Source of the DNA: Opitutaceae bacterium
GTDB lineage: Bacteria; Verrucomicrobiota; Verrucomicrobiia; Opitutales; Opitutaceae
Length of the DNA: 64,000 bases
Direction: 5' to 3'
Assembly: GCA_018402455.1 (NCBI GenBank)
Contig: JAGYIG010000006.1
Location: forward strand, 1-64,000
Both the position numbers and the translations under genes were made by a program. The notes below the pieces were generated by a model, which made no database searches, was not told the DNA's origin, and saw only the letters and a list, made by a program, of their open reading frames with translations. Of this stretch, positions 8,389-17,684 are shown one piece after another; the first letter of the stretch is position 1, and every line of letters starts with the position of its first letter.

Positions 8389-9252
8389 ATGCCTGCTCCT
8401 GCAACTCCCCATCTCATCGCGCTTCTCCACGGCCCGGACCAAAGAGGTCTGGTGTCAAAGGTCGCGGGTTGGATCTTCGACCACGCCGGTAACATCATCC
8501 ACGCTGATCAACATCGCGACCAGGAGGAGGGCGTGTTTTTTCAACGGGTCGAATGGGACCACGAGGGTGAGTTGGCGCCCGCCGCCGTGGCGCAAGCGTT
8601 TCATGGTTTTGCTGAATCGATTGGGATGCGTTCGATCGTGGCCGTGTCGGGCCAACGGCCTCGCATCGCTTTGTTCGTCTCCAAATTCGACCACTGCTAC
8701 CATGACCTGATTCTGCGTTGGAAGGCGGGTGAGCTGAATGGTGAGATCAGCCTCATTGTTTCCAATCATGAGGACCTGCGGGCCGCTTCCGAAAGCTACG
8801 GGGTGCCCTTTCACCACATCCCGGTCACCCGAGACGCCAAGCCGGCGGCCGAGGCGGCGCAACTCGATCTGCTGCGCGAGCACCACATCGAACTCGTGGT
8901 GTTGGCCCGTTACATGCAGGTGCTCTCCGCGGACTTCCTGGCGCAATTTGGCCGCCCGGTCATCAACATCCACCACTCCTTCCTGCCCGCCTTTGTGGGC
9001 GCCCGCCCCTACCACCAAGCCTACCACCGAGGCGTCAAGGTCATCGGCGCCACCGCCCACTACGTCACCGCCGACCTCGATCAAGGTCCCATCATTCACC
9101 AGGGCGTGGCCAGCGTCACGCACCGCCACAGCATCAGCGACCTCATTCAAAAGGGCCGCGACCTGGAAAAAATGACCCTCTCCCAAGCCGTCCGCTGGCA
9201 GCTGGAAAACCGGGTCTTGGTCTACGGCAACAAAACGGTCGTTTTCGACTGA
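8389..9252 (+). CDS. purU: Formyltetrahydrofolate deformylase PurU
   Basis: It hydrolyses 10-formyl-THF to THF and formate, supplying formate for PurT and balancing one-carbon pools. An N-terminal ACT domain (residues 8-85, ALLHGPDQRGLVSKVAGWIF) senses amino acids (Met/Gly in E. coli). The formyltransferase fold follows, with catalytic Asn193 and His195 in INIHHSFLP and Asp near 229-231 in TADLDQGPI. The length of 287 residues matches the family. The ATG start lies about 90 nt after the nqrF remnant and appears to be a separate unit. Confidence 0.93.
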   Translation: MPAPATPHLIALLHGPDQRGLVSKVAGWIFDHAGNIIHADQHRDQEEGVFFQRVEWDHEGELAPAAVAQAFHGFAESIGMRSIVAVSGQRPRIALFVSKFDHCYHDLILRWKAGELNGEISLIVSNHEDLRAASESYGVPFHHIPVTRDAKPAAEAAQLDLLREHHIELVVLARYMQVLSADFLAQFGRPVINIHHSFLPAFVGARPYHQAYHRGVKVIGATAHYVTADLDQGPIIHQGVASVTHRHSISDLIQKGRDLEKMTLSQAVRWQLENRVLVYGNKTVVFD

Positions 9253-9491
9253 GACCACGTGGTGCCGTGCTTCAGCCGGCATGCCGAAACGCCGACCAAA
9301 GCCCGGCGCTGCGTTGCGCGGCAACCCTCACGAAGCCCACGGAGTCATGTCGTCACATGGTCCATGAGGTCCGCGAAGACGTAGTGAATTTTTTACGACG
9401 TGACCTCTTTTCGGGTGCGCAGAAACAACGGCCACCCACGGTCCCCGCCACCGCATCGAGCAAGAGAACGAGATGGCAGGACGAAGACGGA
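9253..9491. other. Convergent intergenic region, nothing recognised
   Basis: About 240 bp separate purU and the convergent small membrane protein gene. I find no ORF with coding character, no tRNA, and no stem followed by a T tract strong enough to call a terminator. Confidence 0.4.
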
Positions 9492-9968
9492 TTACCGCAC
9501 CGGCACGGAAAGCGGCTCCGGGTTGAGCAGCATGATGGCGATCGCGACCGCATACACCGACAACCCGATAAACACCCCGGCACTGCCGAGGCGATACGCT
9601 CGGGTCTTGCGGTTTCGCGATTCGATGATCCGCACGAGCGTGGGTTGCAACTGCGGCTGCAAATGTCGGCTGATCACCCAGTCCACCGAGAGCACCCGCA
9701 GAAAAATAACGAGACAGGCACTCAGAATGATCACCAACCCGGCAATGATACTGGCCTGCGCCCAAACATTCGTGCCCGCAATCAGCCGCCCGGAAAACCC
9801 CGTCGTCGTGACCGCCACGGCCGCAAAGCCGATCACCACCTGAGCCCGCATGTGGATCGCATTCAGCTGCCGCTCGACCAAAGCCAGCGCCGCCGGCCCA
9901 TCCTCCGCAAAGAAACGACCAATGCTCGTCGCCTCCGCTTCGGCCATCATGGGGGAATCGTCCTTCAT
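9492..9968 (-). CDS. Small membrane protein of unknown function
   Basis: A 158-residue protein with three hydrophobic segments near residues 43-60, 66-90 and 128-152 and a conserved-looking amphipathic start (ALALVERQLNAIHMRAQ). A charged loop (RIIESRNRKTRAYR) links helices two and three. I do not recognise a named family. The arrangement (short amphipathic helix, helical hairpin, one more helix) resembles uncharacterised inner-membrane proteins. It is monocistronic or follows a 30-codon ORF that abuts it exactly. Confidence 0.65.
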   Translation of the reverse strand: MKDDSPMMAEAEATSIGRFFAEDGPAALALVERQLNAIHMRAQVVIGFAAVAVTTTGFSGRLIAGTNVWAQASIIAGLVIILSACLVIFLRVLSVDWVISRHLQPQLQPTLVRIIESRNRKTRAYRLGSAGVFIGLSVYAVAIAIMLLNPEPLSVPVR

Positions 9969-10061
9969 TCACCGCAACGGAACCTTGATCTCCCCCGGGG
10001 TCAACCACCGCCACCACGCCACCTTCACCCGCCGCCGCTGCCATGATGAAATTTCACCCAT
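9969..10061 (-). CDS. Possible 30-residue small ORF upstream of the membrane protein
   Basis: ATG at 10059-10061 opens a 30-codon frame containing VAWWRWLTPGEIKVP; its TGA at 9969-9971 touches the ATG of the 158-residue membrane gene. The exact abutment suggests translational coupling, but such a short frame can arise by chance in GC-rich DNA. It is too short for the ORF track. Confidence 0.3.
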   Translation of the reverse strand: MGEISSWQRRRVKVAWWRWLTPGEIKVPLR

Positions 10062-10175
10062 CTAACTTACAATTTTCTCCCCCCTTAGGTTGTCATTCCC
10101 GGTTCGCTCCGCCTAAACCTCTTAACCCGTGCCCCCGCACCCCTTTCTCTCCCTGCCCTTAATTCAACCCACCTT

Positions 10176-11060
10176 ATGAAAGATCAAAAAATCGGATTCG
10201 TCGGACTTGGCCGCATGGGCGGCAACATGGCCCGCTGCCTCCACGACCGCGGCTACCACGTCGCGGCGGTCTTTGACCTCAACCCCGAAGTCACCTCCGA
10301 GCTCGCCGCCGAAGTCGGCGCCACCGCCTGCTCCAACCTGGCCGCCGTCACCGCCGGTTCCGACATCGTGCTCACGATCGTCACCAACGATGCCGCCATG
10401 GAGGCCATCTACTTCGGGGAGGACAACCTCCTCATGGGCGCGGCCGGACGCACCTTCATCAACTGCGCAACCCTCACCCCGGCGATTCACGGCCGGATCG
10501 ATTCCGCGGCCAAAGACGCCGGCGCAGTCAGCCTGGAAGCCTGCATGGCCTCCAGCATCCCGCAGGCGCGCAACGGTTCCCTCTTCCTCATGATCGGGGG
10601 CGACGAAGCCGAGTTTACCCGCGTGAAACCCTTGCTCGATGACCTCAGCGAGGCGCTCCACTTCGTGGGGCCCGCCGGCAAGGCCTCGGAGGTGAAGGCC
10701 TTGGTCAACATGATCATGAACATCAACACCGCCGCGCTCGCGGAAGGCCTCGGCATCGGCCACGCCCTCGGTCTCGATCTCGACATGCTGCTCCGGGTGC
10801 TCGGCCAGACGGGTGCCCGCTCCCGCGTGTTGGAAACCGACGGCGCCGACATGGTCGCCCGGGACCACGAGTGTTACTTCTCCGCGGAGCACGCCGCCAA
10901 GGATTCCGGTATCGCTCTGAAGCTCGCCGAGTCCGCGGGCATTCCCGCCCCGCTCGCGCAGGCGACCTTCGCCCAATACACCAAGCTGACGGCGATGGGT
11001 CTCGGTCAGCTCGACAAATCCGGCATTGCCGAACTGACCTTCAAGGGCCGCGCCATTTGA
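10176..11060 (+). CDS. Beta-hydroxyacid dehydrogenase (3-hydroxyisobutyrate / tartronate semialdehyde type)
   Basis: A 294-residue NAD(P)-dependent dehydrogenase. The Rossmann motif GLGRMGGNMA lies at residues 10-19 and the catalytic Lys174 in VKALVNMIMN, with the partner Asn178. The substrate-side motif is less canonical (ACMASSIPQARNGSL in place of DAPVSGG), so it may belong to a branch with a different acid. Family members reduce tartronate semialdehyde or oxidise 3-hydroxyisobutyrate or L-threonate-type acids. It is 22 nt upstream of an alpha/beta hydrolase gene, probably one operon. Confidence 0.85.
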   Translation: MKDQKIGFVGLGRMGGNMARCLHDRGYHVAAVFDLNPEVTSELAAEVGATACSNLAAVTAGSDIVLTIVTNDAAMEAIYFGEDNLLMGAAGRTFINCATLTPAIHGRIDSAAKDAGAVSLEACMASSIPQARNGSLFLMIGGDEAEFTRVKPLLDDLSEALHFVGPAGKASEVKALVNMIMNINTAALAEGLGIGHALGLDLDMLLRVLGQTGARSRVLETDGADMVARDHECYFSAEHAAKDSGIALKLAESAGIPAPLAQATFAQYTKLTAMGLGQLDKSGIAELTFKGRAI

Positions 11061-11082
11061 GCGCTGGGCTCTCCCCTCACGC

Positions 11083-11826
11083 ATGAACCTCCCCATCATC
11101 AACCCCGCGGGCGAACGCCTCGACTACAGCTTCCTGCCCGGCACCGGCGAAACGGTCGTCGCCGATTGGCTGGTGGTGCTGGGGCACGGCGTCACCGGCG
11201 ACAAGGATCGTCCCCTCGTGGTCGACACCGCCACCGCGTTGAGTGCCGCGGGCTTTCCCACCCTGCGCATTTCCTTCTCCGGCAACGGCGCCTCCGAAGG
11301 CAATTTCCAGGCCAGCACCATCACCAAGGAGGTGGCCGATCTGGGCGCCGTTATCGATGCCCTGTCCCCGTCGTATCCGAATATCGCCTACATCGGGCAC
11401 AGCATGGGGGCCGCCGTGGGGGTACTCCGCGCCGCTCAGGACGAGCGGATCCGAGCGCTGGTCTCGCTGGCCGGCATGGTGGACACCAAGGCCTTTGCCG
11501 AAACCGAGTTCGGTGACATCACCCCCGACGAGGGGGTGATGTGGGACGACGAGGACTGCCCGCTTTCCCGCGTCTTCATGAGTGACCTCACCCTCACCGT
11601 GGGTCACGTGTCACCCGCCGCCGAGCAGGTCACGGTTCCCTGGCTGCTCGTCCACGGCACGGCCGATGATGTGGTCCGCCCCGGCGACACCACTCACATC
11701 CAGATGCTAAAAGAGAGCGCCGTCGATGTCGTCTTCGTCCCCGGCGCCGATCACGGTTTCAACGCCCCCGACCACAAGGCCGCGGCCACCCGCGCCGTGG
11801 TCGATTGGCTCCGAGCCCGCGCCTGA
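11083..11826 (+). CDS. Alpha/beta hydrolase (serine esterase-like)
   Basis: A 247-residue alpha/beta-hydrolase fold with the nucleophile Ser107 in GHSMG, an oxyanion-hole segment LGHGVTGD near residue 33, an acid in HGTADDVV near 195 and the His in ADHGF near 225. It is close to the DLH/YciA-like or FrsA-like carboxylesterase branch used on acyl or lactone substrates. It follows the beta-hydroxyacid dehydrogenase by 22 nt. No signal peptide, so cytoplasmic. Confidence 0.83.
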   Translation: MNLPIINPAGERLDYSFLPGTGETVVADWLVVLGHGVTGDKDRPLVVDTATALSAAGFPTLRISFSGNGASEGNFQASTITKEVADLGAVIDALSPSYPNIAYIGHSMGAAVGVLRAAQDERIRALVSLAGMVDTKAFAETEFGDITPDEGVMWDDEDCPLSRVFMSDLTLTVGHVSPAAEQVTVPWLLVHGTADDVVRPGDTTHIQMLKESAVDVVFVPGADHGFNAPDHKAAATRAVVDWLRARA

Positions 11827-12014
11827 GCAGCCCGCATTTTCCCGGACCGCCTACCCTCCAAACCGTGCGCGAGTGACATCTCTCCCCGACCTGCCCAAGC
11901 ACCCGCCATGGGGTCCCCGCGCAACCCCTACCCCCGAGCGAGGACCCTCGGATCCGGTCGAAGCCGTTCCTCTCAGCGTGGCCCCTTTTCCGCTAACCCG
12001 TTCTGATCTGACTT

Positions 12015-13658
12015 ATGTCCCTCTCCCCTTTTGATTGGCTGATCATTGTCGCCTACCTCACCGGCTGCCTGGTCGCCGGCCTCGCCATGCGTCGCTACGT
12101 GCGGGGCGTCGAGGACTTCGCCGTCGCGGGCCGCGAGATGAATGTGAACCTCGGCATCGCTTCCCTCGCCGCGACGGAGATGGGGTTGGTCACGATCATG
12201 TATACCGCCCAGCTCGGCTTCGAGAAAGGCCTCGCCGGGGCGATGGTCGGTGTGCTCATGGCGTTCGCCTTTTGGATTGTCGGTAAAACGGGCTTCATCA
12301 TCGGCCCGCTTCGATCGGCCGGTGTTATCACCATCCCCGAGCTCTTCGAGAAGCGGTTCAGCACCAAAGTCCGTTGGCTGGCCGGTCTTTTTGTGGTGCT
12401 CGGCGGGCTGCTTAACATGGGGATTTTTCTCCGTCTGGGCGGCGAGTTTCTGGTCTGGGCCACCGGCATGCCGCCTTCGTGGCTCGAGTGGGTCATGACC
12501 GGGCTGCTCGGGGTGGTGCTGCTCTACACCGCACTGGGCGGCATGTTGTCCGTGCTGGTCACCGACTACCTGCAGTTTCTGGTCATGGGAGTCGGTCTGG
12601 TCGTCACGTCGATTATCGTGCTGTTCCACGTGGGGGGGCTCGACCTGATCAGCGGGCTGCAACTCGCCTGGGAGGGTCAGGGCAACGTGAAACTCGAATC
12701 GCATCCATTTAACCCGTTTCATGAATCAAGTCTCGGTTGGGGTTACATCCTGTGGATGTTGGTTTTCCAAGTTGCCGCCGCGACGACGTGGCAAACCGTC
12801 ATCAGCCGGGTGCTTTCGGCCAAGAACTCCGAGACCGCCAAAAAAATGTATCGCCGCACGGCCTTTTACTTTGTCGGGCGGTTCCTCATCCCCGGTCTGT
12901 GGGGCGCCGCCGCCTTTGTTTTCTTCGCGCAAAACGGCGGTCTGCCCGAGGACCTCTCCAGCCTCACTGCCATGCCCCACTATCTGGGCATCATCCTGCC
13001 GGTCGGACTCATCGGCCTCGTCATCGCGGCGATGCTGGCCGCGGAAATGTCCACCGACAGTGGCTACCTGCTCACCTGGGCCACGGTCATCTACAACGAT
13101 CTGATTTCGCCCTGCCTGCGGCATCCGTTGGGTCCCAAGGCCCGCCTCCTGCTGACCCGTAGTCTCGTGCTCGGGATCGGCGTGTTTCTGTTGTTTTACG
13201 GACTTTGGTATGAGCTCCCCGGCAACGCCTGGGACTACCTCGCCGTCACCGGCAATATCTACCTCGCCAGCGTGTTCACGCTGTTGGTCGCCGGACTCTA
13301 CTGGCCGCGCGCGACCACCCGCGGCGCCTACGCCGCCCTGATCATGGGCGCTATCGGCCCGATCACGTTTCTGCTGCTGGGTAAGGAATACAATATCGCC
13401 CCCGAGGTCGCCGGCGCCTCCGCCTTCGGTCTCGCCGCTGTCGGAATGGATTGTCGGTTCCCCTCACTTCACCCGCCCGCCCACCCCCACCGGCGCCCCT
13501 GCCTCGACCCTTCTTTGGATCCCATGATGCTTTTGCCTTCTGCTGGGTCGCCCTGACTTCGCCTCATTGCCTGGTATGGCGGGCTGGTGTTCTACGTCGG
13601 CATCAAGGCCGGACGTGACATCCGTGACCTAATCAAGTCGCTCACCAAACATGAGTGA
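12015..13658 (+). pseudogene. Na+/solute symporter (SSS family), C-terminus broken by frameshifts
   Basis: Residues 1-475 read as a typical SSS transporter: twelve or so helices, an LLYTALGGMLSVLVTDYLQ block (TM5-6 region with the sodium-site GG) and MLAAEMSTDSGYLLTWATV. After AAVGM near 13450 the frame is lost. Deleting one base restores IVGSPHFTRPP-type sequence, a second change restores AFAFCWVALT, and a third restores WYGGLVFYVGIKAGRD and the natural stop at 13656-13658. The ORF-track product (513 aa, ending at 13556) therefore has a nonsense tail. The true stop overlaps the next ATG by 8 nt, showing that this unit was once coupled to the kinase gene. It may be real decay or base-calling error. 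Confidence 0.8.
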
Positions 13659-14724
13659 GTCCCCGCCAGACTGGCCGCAATTGATCCAAGCGTTTGGGCT
13701 GCCGGGAGCCGTAACCGCCGCGCACCCCCACGGCTCCGGCCACATCAACGACACCTATGCGGTTTCCCTGCAACAAGCGGACCGCCAGCGCCGCTACATC
13801 CTGCAGCGGATCAATCATCGGGTCTTTACCAATATTCCCGCCCTCATGGCGAACATCAGCCGGGTCACCGCTCACCTGGTCCACGGCATGCGCCTCAACC
13901 CGACGGTCGCGGGCGAGGCCTTCCTGACGGATCCGACCGGGCGGTTCTGGCGGTGCTACGATTTCATCGAAGGCGCCACCACCCACGACCTGGTGGAGAA
14001 CCCGCAACAGGCGCGCGAGGCCGCCCATAGTTTCGGAAAATTTCAGCGCCAGTTGGTGGATCTGCCCGGCCCCCGGCTGCACGAGACGATCCCCGATTTT
14101 CATCACACCCGCAAACGGTTCAATCGACTCCTCGCGGCCATCACCGAGGACCGGGTGGGTCGGCGAGCGGCCGTCCAAGCCGAAATCGACTTCGCCCTTG
14201 CCCGGGAAGCCATGGTCGACCACTTGCTCGCGCGAGCGGCTCGCGGTGAACTCCCCGAGCGGGTCACCCACAACGACACCAAGATCAACAACGTCATGCT
14301 CGATGACCATACCAACGAGGGAGTCGCGGTGATCGATCTTGATACGGTCATGCCCGGACTCGCGGCGTATGATTTCGGCGACATGGTTCGCACCGCCACC
14401 AACTCCGCGGCAGAGGACGAAACCGACCTCTCTAAGGTGAGGTGTCGTTTGGAGATTTTTGACGCGCTGGCGGAGGGCTACCTGTCGGCCGCGGGGACGT
14501 TCTTGACCGACGCCGAACGAGAGGAGCTTGAACTCGGCGGCCGGCTGATGACTTTCGAAAACGGGATCCGCTTCCTGACCGATCACCTAGAGGGCGACAC
14601 CTACTACAAGATCCATCGCCCGAGCCAGAATCTCGACCGCGCCCGCTGCCAGTTCGCCCTGGTGCAGAGCATGGAAATGCAAGCCCACGATATGCGTGCC
14701 ATCATCGCCGATCGGAGCACGTGA
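13651..14724 (+). CDS. NahK-like anomeric sugar kinase (APH/choline-kinase fold)
   Basis: A 357-residue kinase of the aminoglycoside phosphotransferase fold. The catalytic loop is THNDTKINNV (Asp209) and the metal-binding segment is VIDLDTVMPGLAAYDFGD (Asp229/Asp231). That exact segment, the ENGIRFLTDHLEGDTYYK block and the final arginine-rich helix closely follow N-acetylhexosamine 1-kinase (NahK/LnpB) of bifidobacteria, which phosphorylates GlcNAc or GalNAc at C1. Coupling to a sodium/sugar symporter (8-nt overlap) supports a sugar substrate rather than an antibiotic. Exact sugar unknown. Confidence 0.75.
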   Translation: MSESPPDWPQLIQAFGLPGAVTAAHPHGSGHINDTYAVSLQQADRQRRYILQRINHRVFTNIPALMANISRVTAHLVHGMRLNPTVAGEAFLTDPTGRFWRCYDFIEGATTHDLVENPQQAREAAHSFGKFQRQLVDLPGPRLHETIPDFHHTRKRFNRLLAAITEDRVGRRAAVQAEIDFALAREAMVDHLLARAARGELPERVTHNDTKINNVMLDDHTNEGVAVIDLDTVMPGLAAYDFGDMVRTATNSAAEDETDLSKVRCRLEIFDALAEGYLSAAGTFLTDAEREELELGGRLMTFENGIRFLTDHLEGDTYYKIHRPSQNLDRARCQFALVQSMEMQAHDMRAIIADRST

Positions 14725-14732
14725 ACCGGCCG

Positions 14733-14749
14733 CTGGCCCGCCGGGCCAG
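14733..14749. other. GC-rich stem-loop after the NahK-like gene
   Basis: CTGGCCC (14733-14739) pairs with GGGCCAG (14743-14749) around a 3-nt loop, 9 nt after the kinase stop. No U tract follows, so it is not a classical terminator; it may protect the transcript end or mark a processing site before the downstream gene. Confidence 0.35.
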
Positions 14750-14843
14750 TCTGCGCAAAATGTCAGGCCTTATGCGGTTTATATCCTGAGCTTCGTTTCT
14801 TCCGACTGGTAGAGTCCAGCTCCCCCGCTCGACCGCCACTGCC

Positions 14844-16694
14844 ATGCCTTCCGCCATCAACGCATTCCTGCTGCAAAACAACCTGCGGATCGCAAACAAC
14901 CCGTGCGTCTCACCCGACTTCTGTCTCGATTGGACGGCGCTGCAATCCCGACTGCGGGCTCAGGCATCGATTCACGTTTGGACCGCCAGCACCTTCACCA
15001 CCCCACACGGGGAGTGGATGCTTCAGGAGGATCTGGAGACCGGAGATTGCGCCTGGGTGCTCACCGCTTCGACCGGCTCCGCGCCCACCACCGTCCTCGC
15101 CGACGGGATCAACCTCACCGCCGGGACCGCCGCATTTCCCGCCACCTGGGAAAACCTTTTGCGCCTCAAGAACATCATCCTCGAGGCCGACCCGGACGCG
15201 ACCCTCTTTCCGACGGCGGGAGCGAATTTGGGTCGCAGCACTTTGGGCGTGGGGGCGCGTTTTACGACCCTCCACTGGCCCGCGGTGGACTGGGTGATGG
15301 CCCAGCTGGGCGTGGGCCTCACCGCCAACCAGAACAGCATCCCCCGCGAGTTGGTCTATGATGTCGATGAGATGCTCGCAGGTCGGCTGGACACCGTGCC
15401 CTTTCCCTTTATCGGCACGTCCGTGCCGGAGGGCCATCAGGGTCAGTCGGTCGAAGGCATGAGCCACGGAGCCGTGTTGGCGAAGCTCAAACACGGGTTT
15501 CATCACCATCGCATCGCCTGGAGTTTCAACGCCGATCACCAACCGATCGGCGGTAAGTTCGACCAACGGGAAGCCGCTCTGGTCGCCGGCTCCCTGCTCG
15601 CCAGCTACATCACCTTCGACCTGTCGCCCGAGTTGGCCAAAAATGAGCCCGCACTCCTCGAGGAAATCGATCCGGGTCTTCGCGCCAAAATCCACGACCG
15701 CATCGCCGGGGTCGGCATCGCGGTCAGCCCCGCGGATTTCGACACCCTGCTGACCACCGTCTGGCCGGCGATGCGCAAAATGAAGCGGCGCGACGAGCTC
15801 TACGCCCAAGCCCGCGCCCGCGCGTTCACCACCCCCGTCGGCCGGGCCTACCTCCGGGAGCTTTCCATCGACGAGCTCCCCGGCCTGACCTCTCCCGCCA
15901 CCACCGCCATCATGCTCGCGCTGTGCGAGGCCATGGACATGCCGGTCAATTTTATCGCGCCGGCCTTCGGCTTCCAAAAGAACATCCCCTTCCCCGATGA
16001 AGACCGCCTGCGCGAGCTCGTCACCGCCCAATGGCAGGTCGGTGAGAAGTTCGGGGTCAGCATCGGTTTCCACTCCGGCTCCGGCAAATCGGCCAGCAAC
16101 TACCGCATCCTGGGGGAGATCACGGGCAGCCATTTGGAGATTAAAACCAGTGGTCGCTACACCTACGAGATGGGCCGCGCCTTGCATGCCTCCTCCGCGG
16201 CCGCCGATCAAAGCCTCTGGCGCGACTGGTATGCCTTCACCGTGGACCTGGCGGTGCAGGGCGCGTTCAGTGAAGATGCCACGGAGCGGGCCGCCGCCCG
16301 GGAATTCATCACCGCGAGCCTGGCCGCCGCGCCGGCCGCCGAGGAGGTGTTCGCTTCGCCGAGCACGTGTCACGCCGCCCTGGCCCAGCTCGATCCGCAC
16401 CCCGATCACGTGTTGTTTTTCGAGTATAATTTTCTCTACGTGCTGGCGGCCGACGGTCGGCCGGAAAAGGCCGCCTTGGGCGATCACTCGGCCGCGGGCT
16501 ATCAACAGCGCGCCCGGTTCTACTCCATCAGCGAGGAGGCCCGTCTCAACTACGCCAAGCGCGTGGCCGCCTACCTCGTTTTTCTGGCGGAAACCACGGG
16601 GATTGCTCCCGCCAGCACCTGTGCGGCGGTCCGCGCCTCGCTCGAGGAGGTCGAAGACTACCCCGCATTTTTGCACGGCATCGGCCCCACCTGA
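14844..16694 (+). CDS. Tagaturonate-epimerase-like protein (UxaE-type)
   Basis: A 616-residue cytoplasmic protein without signal or membrane segments. Two conserved-looking blocks stand out: SFNADHQPIGGKFDQRE near residues 230-246, and IGFHSGSGKSASNY followed by LEIKTSGRYTYEMG near residues 410-445. The second resembles the His/Ser-Gly-Ser and T-[AS]-G metal and substrate segments of UxaE tagaturonate/fructuronate 3-epimerases. It is longer than the characterised UxaE (about 480-500 residues). UxaE interconverts D-tagaturonate and D-fructuronate in hexuronate catabolism. Neighbouring AKR and zinc dehydrogenase genes support a sugar-acid role. Assignment is moderate. Confidence 0.5.
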   Translation: MPSAINAFLLQNNLRIANNPCVSPDFCLDWTALQSRLRAQASIHVWTASTFTTPHGEWMLQEDLETGDCAWVLTASTGSAPTTVLADGINLTAGTAAFPATWENLLRLKNIILEADPDATLFPTAGANLGRSTLGVGARFTTLHWPAVDWVMAQLGVGLTANQNSIPRELVYDVDEMLAGRLDTVPFPFIGTSVPEGHQGQSVEGMSHGAVLAKLKHGFHHHRIAWSFNADHQPIGGKFDQREAALVAGSLLASYITFDLSPELAKNEPALLEEIDPGLRAKIHDRIAGVGIAVSPADFDTLLTTVWPAMRKMKRRDELYAQARARAFTTPVGRAYLRELSIDELPGLTSPATTAIMLALCEAMDMPVNFIAPAFGFQKNIPFPDEDRLRELVTAQWQVGEKFGVSIGFHSGSGKSASNYRILGEITGSHLEIKTSGRYTYEMGRALHASSAAADQSLWRDWYAFTVDLAVQGAFSEDATERAAAREFITASLAAAPAAEEVFASPSTCHAALAQLDPHPDHVLFFEYNFLYVLAADGRPEKAALGDHSAAGYQQRARFYSISEEARLNYAKRVAAYLVFLAETTGIAPASTCAAVRASLEEVEDYPAFLHGIGPT

Positions 16695-16727
16695 AGCCGC
16701 CACCCCACGATATGTTCTTCCGCCATC

Positions 16728-17684
16728 ATGCACTACCGAAGTCTGGGTAACACGGGATTGGAGGTATCGGTCCTCAGTTACGGAGCGTCCCCTTTGGGGG
16801 GCGTGTTCGGCAACATCGACGAGGCTGAGGGCATCCGCACCGTGCACACGGCGCTCGACCACGGCATCAATTTCATCGACGTGTCTCCCTACTACGGGGA
16901 CACCAAGGCCGAATCCGTGCTGGGCCGGGCTTTGGCCGGAGTGTCCCGCGACCGCTACTACCTCGCCACCAAGGCGGGCCAGTATGGCCAGGAGGAGTTC
17001 GATTTCTCCGCCGCCCGCGTGACCCGCAGCCTGGACGAAAGCTGCGCGCGCCTCGGCGTGGACTACATCGATCTGTTTCAGTGCCACGACATCGAATTTG
17101 GCGACCCGGCCCAGATCCTCTCGGAAACCCTCCCGGCCCTGGTAAAGCTGCGTGAGGCGGGCCGCATCGGCCACATCGGCATCACGGGCCTGCCGCTGCG
17201 GGCTTTGGCCAATGTGCTCGATCAGGTGGGCCCCGGGGTTGTCGAAACGGTGCTGTCCTTCTGTCGCTATGAGCTCAACGACACGGCGCTCGAGGGTTGG
17301 TTGCCTTACTTCGAGTCCAAGGGGGTTGGGGTGATCAATGCCTCGCCCACCGGAATGGGGCTGCTCACGCCTCGCGGGGTGCGCGATTGGCATCCGGCCA
17401 CACCGCTGATGGTGGAGACCGCCCGACAGGCCGTGGCTTTTTGCGCGGCCGAGGGAATCGATATCGTCAAACTCGCCGTGCAGTTTTGCGTCGCGCATCC
17501 CGGGATTGTGACCACCCTCGTCGGGACCTCGCGCCCCGACAACATCGAGGCCAACATCCGCTACGCGGAGGAGCCCATCGATACCGCCATGATCGCCCGG
17601 GTGCGCGAAATCCTGGCTCCGATTCACAACCATAATTTCACCCGCGGACTCCCCATCAACCGCGACCCCATCATTCCCGCCTGA
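16728..17684 (+). CDS. L-fucose / L-galactose dehydrogenase-like aldo/keto reductase
   Basis: A 318-residue AKR with Asp51 and Tyr56 in DVSPYYGD, Lys82 in ATKAG and His120 in FQCHDIEFG. The opening GASPLGGVFGNI and the FQCHDIEF segment are characteristic of the L-galactose dehydrogenase / D-threo-aldose (L-fucose) 1-dehydrogenase group, which oxidises the C1 hydroxyl to a lactone. It is followed with a 1-nt overlap (TGATG) by a zinc dehydrogenase, and a lactonase-type amidohydrolase is encoded about 1.8 kb away. That fits the non-phosphorylating route aldose, lactone, aldonate. Confidence 0.82.
   Translation: MHYRSLGNTGLEVSVLSYGASPLGGVFGNIDEAEGIRTVHTALDHGINFIDVSPYYGDTKAESVLGRALAGVSRDRYYLATKAGQYGQEEFDFSAARVTRSLDESCARLGVDYIDLFQCHDIEFGDPAQILSETLPALVKLREAGRIGHIGITGLPLRALANVLDQVGPGVVETVLSFCRYELNDTALEGWLPYFESKGVGVINASPTGMGLLTPRGVRDWHPATPLMVETARQAVAFCAAEGIDIVKLAVQFCVAHPGIVTTLVGTSRPDNIEANIRYAEEPIDTAMIARVREILAPIHNHNFTRGLPINRDPIIPA

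Noticed and set aside
14910-17633. 907-residue minus-strand ORF
   Set aside because: It spans two convincing plus-strand genes (UxaE-like and AKR with a full catalytic tetrad) and has a Gly/Val/His-rich random composition.
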